From: Nephrocerus scutellatus
Taxonomy: Eukaryota; Arthropoda; Insecta; Diptera; Pipunculidae
Length of the DNA stretch: 64,000 bases
NCBI GenBank assembly: GCA_947095585.1
Contig: OX352762.1
Span: 28,062,669-28,126,668, forward strand
Direction of reading: 5' to 3'
In this document: positions 22,292 through 34,800 of the stretch, one piece after another
Position numbering within the stretch: the first letter of the stretch is position 1
Layout of the letters: each line of letters starts with the position of its first letter
Program-made: the position numbers and the translations under genes
Notes under the pieces: model-generated
Database searches by the model: none
Told to the model about the DNA's origin: nothing
What the model saw: only the letters and a program-made list of their open reading frames with translations

Positions 22292-22657
22292 TATACGCAC
22301 AGTTGCTTAAAGCCAACCTTAGGCTATCTGAAGTTTGTAACTTGCTGACACAATGAAGATACCAGAAACAACTACAGTGAAGGAATAGGACTCGCCGTAA
22401 GCGAAGGAGATTAAGTCCTGGGAATAAGTTGCCGGGCGTAGAAGAGAAATTGGCACGCCTTAAGATATTATTATTATACGCACAGTTGCTTAAAGCCAAC
22501 CTTAGGCTATCTGAAGTTTGCAACTTGCTGACACAATGAATATACCAGAAACAACTATAGTGAAGGAATAGGACTCGCCCTAAGCGAAGTGAGAGTAAGT
22601 CCTGGGAATGAGATGCCGGGCGTAGAAGAGAAATTGATACGCCTTAAGATATTCTTA
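22292..22657 (+). repeat. Two tandem units of 183 bases
   Basis: Units at 22292-22474 and 22475-22657 begin with TATACGCACAGTTGCTTAAA and end near CGCCTTAAGATATT. They differ at about ten positions. One frame reads AQLLKANLRLSEV, recalling the C-terminal RT motif of the RTE-like remnant near 49540, so the unit may be LINE-derived. Confidence 0.88.
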
Positions 22658-23240
22658 TTAGAACAGGCAGGAATCGTAAAACGACTGGTTAGATGATGAA
22701 TTTAAGCTAGAGACTGAACGTATAAGAATGTTGCGTAGCGAGCAATGCAACAATCTCATAGAATGCGTGCACGCAAATGAGAACATAAAGAGGTTAGACC
22801 ATATGGAAAATTAGTTCACCGGCGAAAGAAAGCGGCTCTCTGGGACACGAATCTCGTTCATGAACTAAAGCAGTACAGAGAGCAAGGACCGCACCAAGAG
22901 CGGAAATTATACCAAAAAGTCCACGTAATATACACCGCATTTCGGTGCTGATTAAATCTGGTATAACGTATAAGATTTTCTCCTCTATGCTTCATGACAG
23001 GATAGCCCGGTACGCTAAAGATATTATTGGGTCATACCAACGTGTCTTCATATGGTTATGAAAACCAACCATAGATTTTTCACCTAAAGCAAGCGATGGA
23101 AAAATGTTTGGAGTTCCAAAACCTACTATCCATCTGTTTACAGACTTTAAAGCCACCTACGATAGCATAGCCTTGGTGGAACTGTTAGAACTTTATAAAG
23201 CCATTCGGCATCCTAAATAAACTGACAACCTACCTAGGTG
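22658..23240 (+). pseudogene. RTE-like LINE remnant
   Basis: Pieces of a LINE polyprotein in shifting frames. 22670-22930 resembles the linker between endonuclease and RT (DWLDDEFKLETERIRML, then QYREQGPHQERKLYQKVH). 22975-23050 has the RT segment FSSMLHDRIARYAKDIIGSY, and 23080-23200 has PTIHLFTDFKATYDSI, which is RT motif A with its catalytic Asp. Motifs B and C are absent. Stops, frameshifts and deletions exclude function. The RTE placement is from motif style. Confidence 0.75.
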
Positions 23241-24918
23241 GACGATGACCATTAGCAAGTAAATTTGGTTTTGTAATATCACTTTGGAACAATTTAAGTT
23301 TCACTGCAAAATTATACCCGTACAGAAATGTAGAATCAGACTTTTGAACAAATTAATCGAATTATAGAGCTTCAAATTTATGATAAATTTCATAAAACAT
23401 ACTCAAGAATTCTTTCATAAATTAAAAAGAATAGAAAACATTTTATAGGAAAGGTTAATAGATCTTATATTTGGGGGATTTCTGTACTTCCACTCAAATC
23501 GAAAGAAAGAATGCATCCAAGAGAAACTATGGAAATTCTGTGTGAAAATTAACAGGTTTATTTAAACGATTTCACTTCAAACTGCACTCATCAAAGTACA
23601 ACGATACACAAACACATGAACACAAATACAAAAATAGCAAAACATAAAAAGTTATTCGAGAGAAATATCAGGGTTCATGAAACTTCCTTCTATCAAGTTT
23701 ATCAAAAAATCCTTATACTTGAACAAGATCTATGCAATGCATAATGCTGTTTCGATTTGAATCACTACAACCCCTACGGCCACAACTACTACCGGTTTGG
23801 ATTCAAAAAGGCACAGCATAACAACAACACGTAAGGCAAGAATCAACCCTTCTTCAAATGCACATTGGAGTCGCAAAGAAAACGAGAATGCTGTCAGAGG
23901 GCTGTTCTTACTCTTAAACACTTTCGGCATTTATTTGGTTTTTTTCTCTGGAAAACAAAAATTTGAAACGAATTGCAAAAATCGGCACAAAGAAAATGCA
24001 TTAATGCATTTTTTACACAGTTTTTTATAATTTTTCAAATCAACACAGATAGCTACTTAAATGCAACACCTCTACTAATAAATGTAGAAGAAAACCCTAA
24101 TTTAGGTTGCTGATAAGTAAGATGCTGAGAAGATGATTAAAAGAGACTTCCTTTGTAGAAACCGGTACATATAACAAATTCTGATTCATTTAATGGAAAT
24201 TATGAATTAATGGTCTTAATAATTAGTAATTAAATATTACAGTGCTGCAATAAAATTTATGTGGCATTTAATAATATGGTTAACGCCCATAATGATATAC
24301 AGTAAATATCGATTTTATTGTGCAAATTTATATTTTATTGAATTCAAAAATTGTTGTTGTGTGTATAAGAGGTAAACAGCTCCGGACTTGAAATGATGCA
24401 CTGTTATCGCATAAAATTCATTGACATTAAATATATTTGCGAGTATGAAACTTCTCACTTACGTACCTTACATCATCTGTATCTCAATTCGGATATTGAA
24501 TGGAATTTTTGAAAATTCATTGATTGTGGTCGTCTCTTCAACTGCAACGGCTGGTTTTTCGGTTCCCCGCATAATAATTTTTATGTCAAATATATTGATT
24601 TAAATATGTTTGCTGTTAAATATAATCCAATCTGTGTCGGTATTTGAAAATTTTAAAAGTATTACTAAAATTAACGTTTAGTAGCTGCAATATCCTGTCT
24701 AAATTATATTTGAATAACTAAGATTTAAAGAAGTGACAACGCACCAATGACTTAAAAGAATGACTTTTATTTAGACAGACAGACAGACAAGAATTTGAAA
24801 ACTTTGCCATAAGTCGCTAATTGTTAAAGGCAGATAATTTAACCGAAGTAGACGCAGTAACTTAACCCTCAGATGAAACTGGTGGACTATGTGATAATGA
24901 ATGTAATCCTTGTAAATA
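23241..24918. other. Stretch without recognisable gene
   Basis: AT-rich DNA. Contains a perfect 20-base palindrome at 23993-24012 (AAAATGCATT and its complement) and a short CAGA repeat near 24774-24790. No gene recognised. Confidence 0.45.
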
Positions 24919-25990
24919 CAAAAACAACCCATAAAAATTAAAATTTTTCGTGTAAATGTTCTAATCGGGGATACACAATGTGCAAAGTTTGAATAAAATC
25001 GGATAAATTTAAAAAAAACTTGTTTGGGAGCCCCCCCCCCCTCCCCCCTATCACGATCGCACCTCATTTTTTACAAAAAGTGTTTCCATGTGTACATGTG
25101 TATAAAATTTGAATAAAATTGGACTAATTTTAAAAATATATATATGGAAGCCCCTCGGCCCTGGTGCCACTTTCAAATGTTTACAAAAAGTGTTGTCCAT
25201 AGGACATGTGTGTATAAAATTTGAAGAAAATCGGGTACATTTTTTAAAAAAAATTTACGGGTCTTTTCGACAGCGGGGCCCAATGTATATAAAATTTGAA
25301 GAAAATCGGGTACTTTTTTTACAAAATTTGTATGGATGCCCCCGCCCCGGGGCCCGATCACTACCAAAATTTTACAAAAAGTGTTGTCCATCGGAGATAC
25401 ACATGCGTATAAAATAAACTCCAAATAACTTACAAAAAGTTGTGTCCATCAGTAATACACATGTGTTTCAAATTTGAAGAAATTCTGGCTAATTTTTAAA
25501 AAATTTATATGGGCTGCCCTTGGGCCTCAGGGCCCGATCACTCTAAAAATTTTACAAAATGTTTTGCACATCGGAGACACAAAAGTGTTAAAACTTAGAA
25601 GAATATCGGGTTAAAATTTTAAAAAATTATATGGGCACCCCTCGGGCCCAGAGCCCGATCACTCCAAAAATTTTACGAAAAGTTTTGAACATCGGAGATA
25701 GGTGTTAAAAATTTGAAGAAAATCGGGTTAAAATTTAATAAAATTATATGGGCCCCCCTCGGACCTCAGGCCCGATTACCCTACAAATGTTACAAACATT
25801 TTAGTACATCGGAGTTACACATTTATAAAAAAATTGAAGAAAATCTGGTAAATTTTGTTGTATGGGAGACCCCCGACCACGAGGCCTGAGGGGCCCAAAT
25901 TTTAATAGAAAGGGTTGTCATGGGAAATACACATGTGTGCAAAGTTTGAATAAAATCTGACTTAAGGAAGTGGGTTAAAAATTGATTACA
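24919..25990 (+). repeat. Satellite-like interspersed repeat, copy B (longest)
   Basis: Begins with AAAACAACCCATAAAAATTAA and contains about eight diverged monomers, each with a GGGCCCGATCACT-like segment (near 25352, 25521, 25653 and 25768), a TTTTACAAAAAGTGTT-like segment and a CATCGGAGATACACA-like segment. Spacing is irregular, about 115-170 bases. A C-run occurs near 25031-25044. Apparent open frames are repeat translations. Its right side joins a Helentron-like scrap. Confidence 0.8.
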
Positions 25991-26027
25991 AAATTTGGTG
26001 TGTCCACCAGCCAGCCATGCTGTTTGT

Positions 26028-26215
26028 TGGTAACCGCATCACGGCTGGACCGATTTGGCTCATTTTAATTTTAAAATGTTCGTCATAGTCCGAATAAGGG
26101 AAAATTGGAAAAATTGCCCGGAAATTTGGAAACTGAAAGTACTGTTTTCCATGGGATTTTCGTATGAGCTCGCGGCCATAACTCACGATTCCAACACGTA
26201 TTAACATAATATGTA
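26028..26215 (+). repeat. Fragment of the Helentron-like element
   Basis: Aligns with 53080-53260 inside the element at 53 kb: GGACCGATTTGGCT, TTTTAATTTTAAAAT, GTCCGAATAAGG, GAAACTGAAAGT, CTGTTTTCCAT and CCATAACTCACGATTC occur in the same order. The ends of the element are missing. Confidence 0.8.
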
Positions 26216-27904
26216 GTACATAATATGATGTCAAAATACTATATCTACTATTGTTATCCATTTCACTTTATTATTTTTCTCTTTTTTGTGAATTAAATAA
26301 CTTTTATATTTTTCTTCTTTTGCAAAGGAAATCTACTTTAGTTCGGCCAGGTATAATTTTTGCCGTGGTCAGTCGGCGGTAGGTCAACGGGCGGGTGGTT
26401 AGTTGGGTGGGGTTCAGCGGGATAGGCAGCCGGGAAACTTCTGGTATTTCCGCTAGTTACTATATATAAACGGCTAATGAAGAGGTTGCCGATGTCTTGG
26501 CAAATGGAATTACTGGAACTATCCGAGTATTTACGAATATTAAGACGCTTTTTTTATATTCTCACGTCATCGCGTCATAATTAGATCATAATCATTGTGG
26601 TATACCGGATGCGAGCATGACTTAAAAATCGCAATCTCCAATCTCCTCACCGGCATTCCTAAATTAAACTCCTGGATTGTAGAGTCTTTTACAGACCCGA
26701 CTAAATCTACTATTCGCGATGCACGCAATTTCGTACCATTAATAAAGTTCAAGCAGACCAACAATAACCACATAGCCAACTACAACCAAATTTGTAGACT
26801 GCTGAACGCAGTTAGCTCAACTAATGATTGACAAAAGTCGATTGACAGTCAGAACAAAATATATCTGCTTGATCTGATATTGATATAGAACGTGCAGGCT
26901 CCAGCTGATGCTCTGTTATACAGCTAACGTGTTTGATGTAATTTTCTGTTACAAATACTTTTTTCTGAAATTTTTCATTGCATTTTCTGCAACGGATATA
27001 TACATATTAGAAAAAGGGTAAGATTGTGTTTTAGGTAATCTACAATAAAGTTGTTTTTTTTTTGGGAAAAAAGACCTTCCAATAGGGGCACCCAGTGAGG
27101 CGAAATGTTTGTTTTATTACATTTTCAATTTTAAAATTTCGTTTCATTTAAAAAACGGCTGTTTCTTGTATCTTAAAATAACTAATCGGTAAGAGCTAAT
27201 TTCTTTTCTGCACATGAACCACAATGTCATAAACTTTATTTTGATAACATTTTCACCTCACAGAAATTGCCATCAATTGAATTCCGAAAAAAAACATATA
27301 AACTACACGTAAAGAAAACAGAATGGTTTTTCCATTTCCATTTGAAGTAAACGTGAATCTTAAAACTAAAGATTGGGGCACATATGTTTTAAAATTTGTC
27401 GAAGAAATTGCGTTGAACTCGCGAAAACTAATGCGCTTTGACTCTGTTGGATTTTCGTATGGAATTGGCTTTTCCATTATTGACAACACTTGATGAAGAA
27501 TGAATAGCTTTTAAAAGTGGACTTTGCACAAATTATCTTTCTTATCGGAAAATAGACAAAACGCAATAAAAAAAATTTTAAATGACATAAGAAAACGCTG
27601 TAGACGATGCAAAAGTCACACACATTTAAACTTTAAAACATGTTTAGTCATTTATTTTTAAAATATTTTTATTTGAAAACTTCATAAAATTATTCACCAG
27701 AACATTTGTTATGTAACGGCACAATAATATCATTTACTTTTGCATTGTCATTTTGTCATTATGACATTTGAAATATTACATATAGTGAATACTACAAATA
27801 TGAATAATTTTCAAAAATTACTTATAAAAGTTAATGATTGTATTACTTCGTTGGTTGTGGTAATAATTTTTTGCTTCCCTTATTGAACAATGTTTTGTTT
27901 TCCC
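26216..27904. other. Stretch with one unrecognised small open frame
   Basis: No known gene. An open frame at 26595-26831 (78 codons, MWYTGCEHDLKIAISNLL at its start) is less AT-biased than its surroundings. I do not recognise the protein and a remnant of an unknown element is as likely as a gene. Confidence 0.35.
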
Positions 27905-28142
27905 ACGTTATACATGTTGGACCGTTGCGGTATAAGGCCAAGGTTATATTTTTGGACACAAATGGAAGGAACCTATTTAAGGAATTGAGAGCTTTCCGTG
28001 GCAAGTTATTACTCTCGGAACGTTTGTCACCCATTCGCGAGAGGTGTTACACCGTGAAAAATACTTTTGGTGTTACTGGGATTCGAACCACGAACCACTG
28101 CTCAGTAGCCATGCGCTTTTCCACTGAGACACGGCGCCCAGA
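27905..28142 (-). mobile_element. tRNA-derived SINE, copy 3
   Basis: Same family as 15295-15593, read leftward. The head has CGCCGTGTCTCAGTGG (A box with one change) and a perfect B box, GGTTCGAATCC. The body retains the CCTCTCGCGAATGG segment but has lost about 25 bases and several short pieces compared with copy 2. The left end near 27905 matches the GGACCGTTGCGG part of copy 2. Target-site duplication not resolved. Confidence 0.88.
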
Positions 28143-29759
28143 TTTTCTAAATACATATATTTTTATTTTAATGGCATTTATTTACACCACAAGTTACACA
28201 CATTTAGAAGTAGGTGCTCTCATATATGTACTTAACTCGTTTCGGTACAGTCCAAAAAAGGGTTAATAAAAGTATTGTTTAAAAATAATATAAATATTAG
28301 TAGGTACCGAATGATTATCTAAGCAATAATTATTCGGAATAAATGTGAAAAGTTGGGACTCGTTTAGTAATATAATACCACTCGATTGTTTTGAAATCTC
28401 AATGCGAAATTTCTCGGATAATTTGTCGTAAAGAGTTTCCAAATATAATGTTACGTTTCAATAACAGATTGACCACTCAGTTGTCTGCTATTTAACTCTC
28501 TGATCTTGACTGGCAAAACACATAAGAAAATAAAAATCAATTATTTCAAAAACTTACATCGTATCTTTCTGGCCTCATCGTATCCCCCTCTTTAAGGGTT
28601 GTTTATAATCCGACATTCGGTTGAGCGTGCTCCCAATAGTTCACCATTTGAATTTGAAAAATGAAACGGTCAAGAAATTTCGTTGTTTTTTTGCTGTCTA
28701 TTACCAATACAGAAAAGCGCTACTGAAAATCTATACATACACGGCTCAAGCACAAGGAATAATAATTATCAATATTTATTATTGGAAGGTTAAAGAACGG
28801 AAGTTTCCGCAGAATTGTACGAAACAAATTACTCAACACTTTCACCAACCACTGTCCAGACGTTCAATATATGCGAACATTTTCTTCCCCCTCTGTTTTG
28901 TTGAGTGGATGGAATTTTTTTTTATTTTTTTATTCACTTTTTCCCAATACATTACACATTTGATGTCACGTGTGTGTTGAAACTATTGGCGTTAGGATTT
29001 TTTTATACTATGCTCGTATAGGCTCGTATGGCGTTGAAGCAGAAAAATGCAATTGGCTAATTGAAGAAGCAGCAACAGAAGAATGAAGTAGCACGGAAAT
29101 TACACGTTTTTCCTCTGTTGGAACGAGTCGATATTCGATATTCAATGTCTCTTCTTATTTTTGTTTTATTCTACCCACTGCGTTTTACACTATTTTTTAC
29201 AATTTAGTCCTCTTTTGATTTTCTTTCTAACTGTTTGTTTCACCCTAATAACATATATGGAGAGGGTCCGTTAAGATTCAAAACTGATCGATTTTCTTTG
29301 ATTTGGAGACGACGAAAAAATCAATGTTATCGCTGCCGGATTGCACGGTTTATCGCGAATTCCATCACAATATCTATCAATCACACGACAAAGTGCCTAT
29401 ACATATATGCAATTCATGGATATATGCACGATTGTGTGGTTATACGAGCGGAAATTTAAGCTGCACTTGGAACAGAAAAGACGATTCAAACGGGACAAAC
29501 AGGAACTTCATCCAGGATGAACGACGAGCTAAGATCCGCACTGTTTCGAGGAAGGACAACGCAAAACAAATGAGGATTAACAATTTAAAACATTCAATTT
29601 CATTTCAGTTTATTTAAAATCCAAAAAGCAATAACATTTAACAACGAAAAAATTACGATAAACGATGCCGGATAAGATGAACGTTCGCTTCTAACTGATA
29701 TTAGGATTCGCCGATTGGCAATTGAAACCCCGTGCGCAGAACAAAAACGTAGTGCGACC
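28143..29759. other. Stretch without recognisable gene
   Basis: AT-rich DNA with chance open frames at 28621-28980 and 29235-29617. None has a motif I recognise. From about 29440 the composition becomes less AT-rich toward the possible exon that follows. Confidence 0.4.
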
Positions 29760-30279
29760 TAAACCCAACGAAAGGTGCTACAAAACTGAATTGTTAACAG
29801 TGAAATCAAAATCAACTGAACGAACGAACGAACAAGTAAACGACAGCGTGTGATTTGATTGTACGCGGACGTACAAGTACAAGCATCGATGTAAGCGAGC
29901 GAGCGAACGAACAAACGACGACGAGTCGACGACGGCTGTCGAACGGTTTGTGTCGCTGCAAAGCCAATGCGAACGTGCCCAAGGCGCTTCAGTGCGCTGT
30001 CCTACACTCAAAGAATGTAGAATTGTAGAATCACCGCAGAAGAGGAGTGTCTACGACAACAATTGACGGCTGATGATGGTTCGCTTTCATGACAAGAATG
30101 TGGAACGGACGATCACATCATTACCAACGCTGTCGCAGAAGACACAGACGCAGAAGAATCACCACCAATCAGCCGACAAATAATATCAGTGGTGGATGGA
30201 TGGTACACGGTGGTAAACCGAGTGCGTTCGTCGTTGTAACAATCACCGCCAGTCCGTCCGTCTGTTCGTTGAGTTGCAA
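29760..30279 (+). promoter_or_regulatory. Possible host 5' exon or promoter-proximal leader
   Basis: The sequence changes here to a GC-richer, CGA- and CAA-rich composition (GAACGAACGAAC near 29818, CGACGACGAG near 29915) typical of long fly 5' leaders. A good splice donor follows at 30280 (CAA then GTAAGT). A TCAGTGCG initiator-like word occurs near 29989. A 64-codon Arg-rich frame opens at 30089 and runs just past the donor. There is no known motif in it, so I cannot say whether the exon would be coding. Support is composition plus one splice signal only. Confidence 0.28.
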
Positions 30280-33200
30280 GTAAGTTTTGAGAATACCAAA
30301 TTTTGCACCCTCCTATAGCGGGATGTTGAATTCGGCCGTAACTGTTTCTGCTTGTGAGTTGTGACCTGGAACCTTACAATAAAGCCAGTCCAAAGCCAGC
30401 TTGTAGTTCAACCTTGTTCTGGACTTGTTCTGTAGTTCTACTGCTGCATTGACCCAAGCCGAAACGACAAAAACTTAAAAAAGGTTCAAAGAACTCCAAT
30501 AGAAGCGAGAGGTAAATTAGAATCCATTTATTTAGAACAGTTTGATTACACGTCGTTAGTTTACTGTCGATGTCGCTTATGACTGTCGCTTGCGCCACCG
30601 TCGCTATCGCATATGTCGCTTAATTTCTTCCAAGCAAAGTTTCAACCCCCAATTTGCAGTTTGTTTGCTGTTTTGTTTGCTTCGGTGTGGTAAACGCAAC
30701 ACACATGTATTACAGCTGGACTGTTGTTAACACGCGTTTGTTTCGAACATGTGTGCGCCGGTGTTAATATATGAGAAAACTGAAATCAAAGTTCCAGAGC
30801 TTCTTAACCTGTTTTAATAAATTCTTCATAAAAAAACGATTTCATAAATTATATCTTACTTCTAGAAAACGTATAAAATATCAAAATATGTTATATAAAA
30901 AGAAATAATTTATAATTTTTGAACAAATAATCCGATCCCACTTCAAATCCTATTATGTATACAATAAATGTCGGTAGGACAAAACTTTTCTGAATTTTTT
31001 CACTGAAATCCAAATCAAGCGCATCTGTCCTTTCATATTACTGATAATACAACCATTGTCGTGTGTTGAACGCAGAATTTTTAATATCAGCTTGAAGAAG
31101 GGTTTTCCTTTTTCAAGTTAAGCTTTTTTGCAATATCTGTATGCATTTTCCCAGAGGTAATTTGATCATCTCCATAAAACAATAGCATATATGATATTAT
31201 AATGAATACTTCTTTAAGTTTCAAAAGCTTGGTGTTACAGTGGCAGTTTATCCGGAGTTAAAACTTCGAACAGTCTTAACTTGTAGTTTAAGAGAAAAAT
31301 ACGTTTTACACTGCTAGCTTAAACAAACAGCGAGTTAAATAAGAGTTTATCTTAACCAGCCGCTGATATGCATTTACTATGAGATTTTCATGAACTTTTT
31401 CATTCACAATAACAATCTACGTCACAATTATATTCAAATACAATTCAAAACAATTATACAAAAATATGCTGATGGTTTTATTTTGTAGTTTAAAATTTCA
31501 ATTAAACTTGACCAAATATTACATTAACTAATAATATAAATAAACAGTCGCTCGAGAAGTAATAAATATTGATGGAAGGCCATGTAACATGTTCTTTACA
31601 ATTTCTCGAACCATTTTGTCAATAACTAAAAATTCAATATCTTCAGAAGCTCCACCAACGGTTGCTTAACTCGTCGGTCGGTAGTTTACCTAATTGCTGT
31701 TGGAATGCAGAATGTAAAACGCATGCGAAACTAAAACCGAGTTTAAACTCGCTGGACATTTAACTAACCGTAAGTTTTAACTTTGACTGTAAAACCGGGC
31801 ATAAAACGAAAACCATATGAGATAAAGGTTGACTTGAATAGTTGAGAGAATAGTAAAAAGCCTCTTATGTTGGAGACAAAATCGATATTGATTTAGCTGA
31901 ATCCGTCCAAACGTTTGAAACAGTCGGCTAAATACTAAATAAATTAATATTCTTAATTATATTTGTTACACAAACCATTGGCGCTGCTGGTAGTTTATGT
32001 ATGAAGCTAACATTTTAACAACATTGAACAACAAAAATTAACAGCGATAGGCAATGCTAGTTTTAGTGTTTGAGCTCTTCTTTGCTTGTTTAGGGTTGAG
32101 CGGTTTTTGACTTCAAACAATCCAACAAGTATGTGCATGAATGTGAAGAGTCATTATGGATAAGGATAAAAAGAATAAAAAGTGCGACTCGAACAATTGC
32201 TTAGAGTCGAACCTAGTGAAAAAATTGTAATTTCCTATTAGTTGTATGATCGTTTGTAGAACTTACTCGTAATAATTGAAAATGTAGCTTGGAACTCATT
32301 GATCAGCGATTAGTGAGGCGATAGTTAAGAGTTTAATGCTTGGTTGTTGATAAGACCCATATGATAGTGCATGGTTACTCAAACTAAAATCCACCTTCTC
32401 TTCGGTTTAGAAATTTAAAACTCTTATCACTTTAATCCATTATAGTGGCAAACTTACTAATTAATTAGATAATGAGCAAAAAAATATGTGCAGTTCAACC
32501 AGCTTGCTATGCACAGTCTCAATAAACTTGGCGCCACCATCAAGAGATGTGCGATATGAGGCGAATACACGCTTATGAATTAAACTGCAATTAATGATCA
32601 TAAATTATCACATTACTGCATCAGTTGCAGAACTTAACAAAAACAAGGAGCACAATAAATAAAGGATTTGCCATCCAATGAGCGAACCTCACGCACTCAC
32701 ACGGATGCCATGGCAAGCAAAGACGCCGCAAATAAATTTCAATTGAGAAGATTTTGCTGGCATGATAATGCGATTACGCGATTCTTTGCGTTAGTCCGAC
32801 ATGTAATTAGAGTCGGTCGCAGTCGCGCTTTTCATTGGTGAAGGATGCAGCAGCTGAATTACACAAGCTGAGGAACGAATATACACAGGCTAGCATTTTC
32901 AGCAACGGAATTAATGAACAATTAATTAAACCGAAAATCATCATTGTAGAGTTAATTAATTAAAGTTGAAAATTAGCTTTCAACTCAGCGATAGAACTTG
33001 AAACCTATTAGATATGGAGAGAAAAATGTTTAAATCGTAGATAAGGAAGAGATGACGTTAAAGATTCTTAATTTTAATAAATGCTGTTTAGAATAGCGAA
33101 TTACAGAAACAACGACCATGCCACATGTACAAAGCTATTGAGGGGGCAAGGAAAGCATTGCGTTGAAATATTACAAGTAAGGGTTCAACAACACACATAG

Positions 33201-33451
33201 GTCGTATTTCCTGGGTACCATTATGTATTGCCAAGTACAATGCGTGTAGATACATAAATGAAACAAAACTTTAAGTTTTCACAAAAAAATTTGTGCGCTG
33301 GGAATTTAAAAATTCAAAAGAAAAATAGAAGAGCTCAACATGTGAATTTTTTTTAGTCTATTTGTATGGGACATCAACTTTCAAGCACCTCAAAAAGTGT
33401 TAAAGCGCAATAAACATTACATTACACAAAGGTTCCTATGAGAAGTTGTAG
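30280..33451. other. Long stretch without recognisable gene
   Basis: About 3.2 kb of AT-rich DNA on both strands with almost no open frames over 60 codons. If the preceding segment is a real first exon, this would be intron. Confidence 0.45.
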
Positions 33452-33850
33452 CAAAAAAAAAAACAACCCATAAATTTAAATTTTTCATTTTCTTTTAGGA
33501 GATACATATGTGTGCAAAGTTTGAACCGAGTTAATTTGGAAAAAATTCATATTAGAGCCCCCTTCACTTCAACATTTTTTCATAAACTGGAGACCCTGTG
33601 ACCCGGGGTCTCCAAAATTTTTACAACAAGTGTTGTCCATCGGATATACATATGTTTATGAAATTAAAAGAAAATCGGATTAATATTTAAAAAGTTTGTA
33701 TGGGCGAGGGGCCCCAAATTTTAATAGAAAGTTTTGTCTCGTGAAATACACATGTGTGCAAAATTTTAATGAAATCGGGCTTTGGAAATTGGTCGCAAGA
33801 TTCCACGACAAACAGACCGACCGACCGACAGACAGACGTTCCACTTAAAC
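33452..33850 (+). repeat. Satellite-like interspersed repeat, copy C
   Basis: Left edge AAAAAACAACCCATAAATTT, then fewer monomers than copy B, then a GGTCGCAAGATTCC end followed by a GACC/GACA tetramer run (33809-33838). It matches copy A in the order of segments. Confidence 0.75.
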
Positions 33851-33973
33851 GAACTTAAAAATTTATATTTTTTTTCTTGTAAATTATCTGATCGGAGATT
33901 CGATTTTGTGGTGAAATATCCCAGTTGGTGGTGAAAACATAGCAGCCACAGCACACGGTTTGTGTGACATACA

Positions 33974-34247
33974 CAAAACCTTCTTTATGGAAAGCCCAAC
34001 TCATCGCATACTTATGCTGTAAACCCATCCCAAACGCATGTCGTGTGTTTGTGGGATGTGAATACAGTGTACAAAAAATAAGCAGTCGCAAAGAGCGAGA
34101 AACGTAAGATGTGGTAATGGGAAACAGAAAAATTTTATATGGATTTTGCTCTTTAATTGATTACTAATACAATTTACGTTTGGTCTAAATCTAAGCATGT
34201 ATATGTGTACGATCGGAACAGTTAGGCTTTCTATAAAGAAGGTTTTG
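33974..34247. repeat. Imperfect inverted repeat (hairpin-forming)
   Basis: Arms CAAAACCTTCTTTATGGAAAGCC (33974-33996) and its reverse complement at 34225-34247 with one mismatch. Weaker pairing continues outward (GTGTGACATACA against CGTGTGTACGTC) and inward (CAACT against TAACT). The loop is about 228 bases and non-coding. It may be a MITE-like element. Confidence 0.65.
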
Positions 34248-34589
34248 GACGTACACACGACGACGTACGAAGTACCACTAAAATTACTTCTTTTGAGTTG
34301 AGTTTAGCTGTAAAGCAGTGTGAGTGTGTAACCAGTTCTTCATATACTCGTAATATTGTACAAAACACAAATTAAGAATGCACTTACACAACTAAGTGTA
34401 CAACTCAATTGCGGAACCATTCAGTTTTGTATAAAAATATTAGTTCTACTTCCTCTTTATATCTCTATACTCTCTGCTGCAACACAACAAAAAAACAACC
34501 ACAATCGTAAAGCAAGCAGCGTTGCTTACAGCGCATCAGCTCATCAGCCACACAGAACACAGTCATCAAAGTATGATATGATGCCGCTT

Positions 34590-34800
34590 AATGGAAAAAT
34601 TTGTATGGGAGCACCCCGATCCCGCAGCCCGATCTCTCTGAAATGAATAGAAAGTATTGTCACCGGAAATATACATGTGTGCAAAATTTCAATAAAATCG
34701 GGTTTTGGAATGTGGGTTAAAAATTGATCAGAAAATCTGACCAGCCAAACAGCCAGCCAGCCACGGGCACGCGAAGTTAATATAGAGAATTCAAAAAGGA
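34590..34800 (+). repeat. Satellite-like interspersed repeat, copy D (right end only)
   Basis: Contains the GTATGGGAGC, ATACATGTGTGCAAAATTTC and GGGTTAAAAATTGATC segments, a CAGC tetramer run, and the same right edge as copy A (GGGCACGCGAAGTTAATATA). Confidence 0.75.

Noticed and set aside
24919..25990. CRISPR array
   Set aside because: The monomers are diverged, unequal in spacing and lack identical short repeats separated by unique spacers; the window is eukaryotic.
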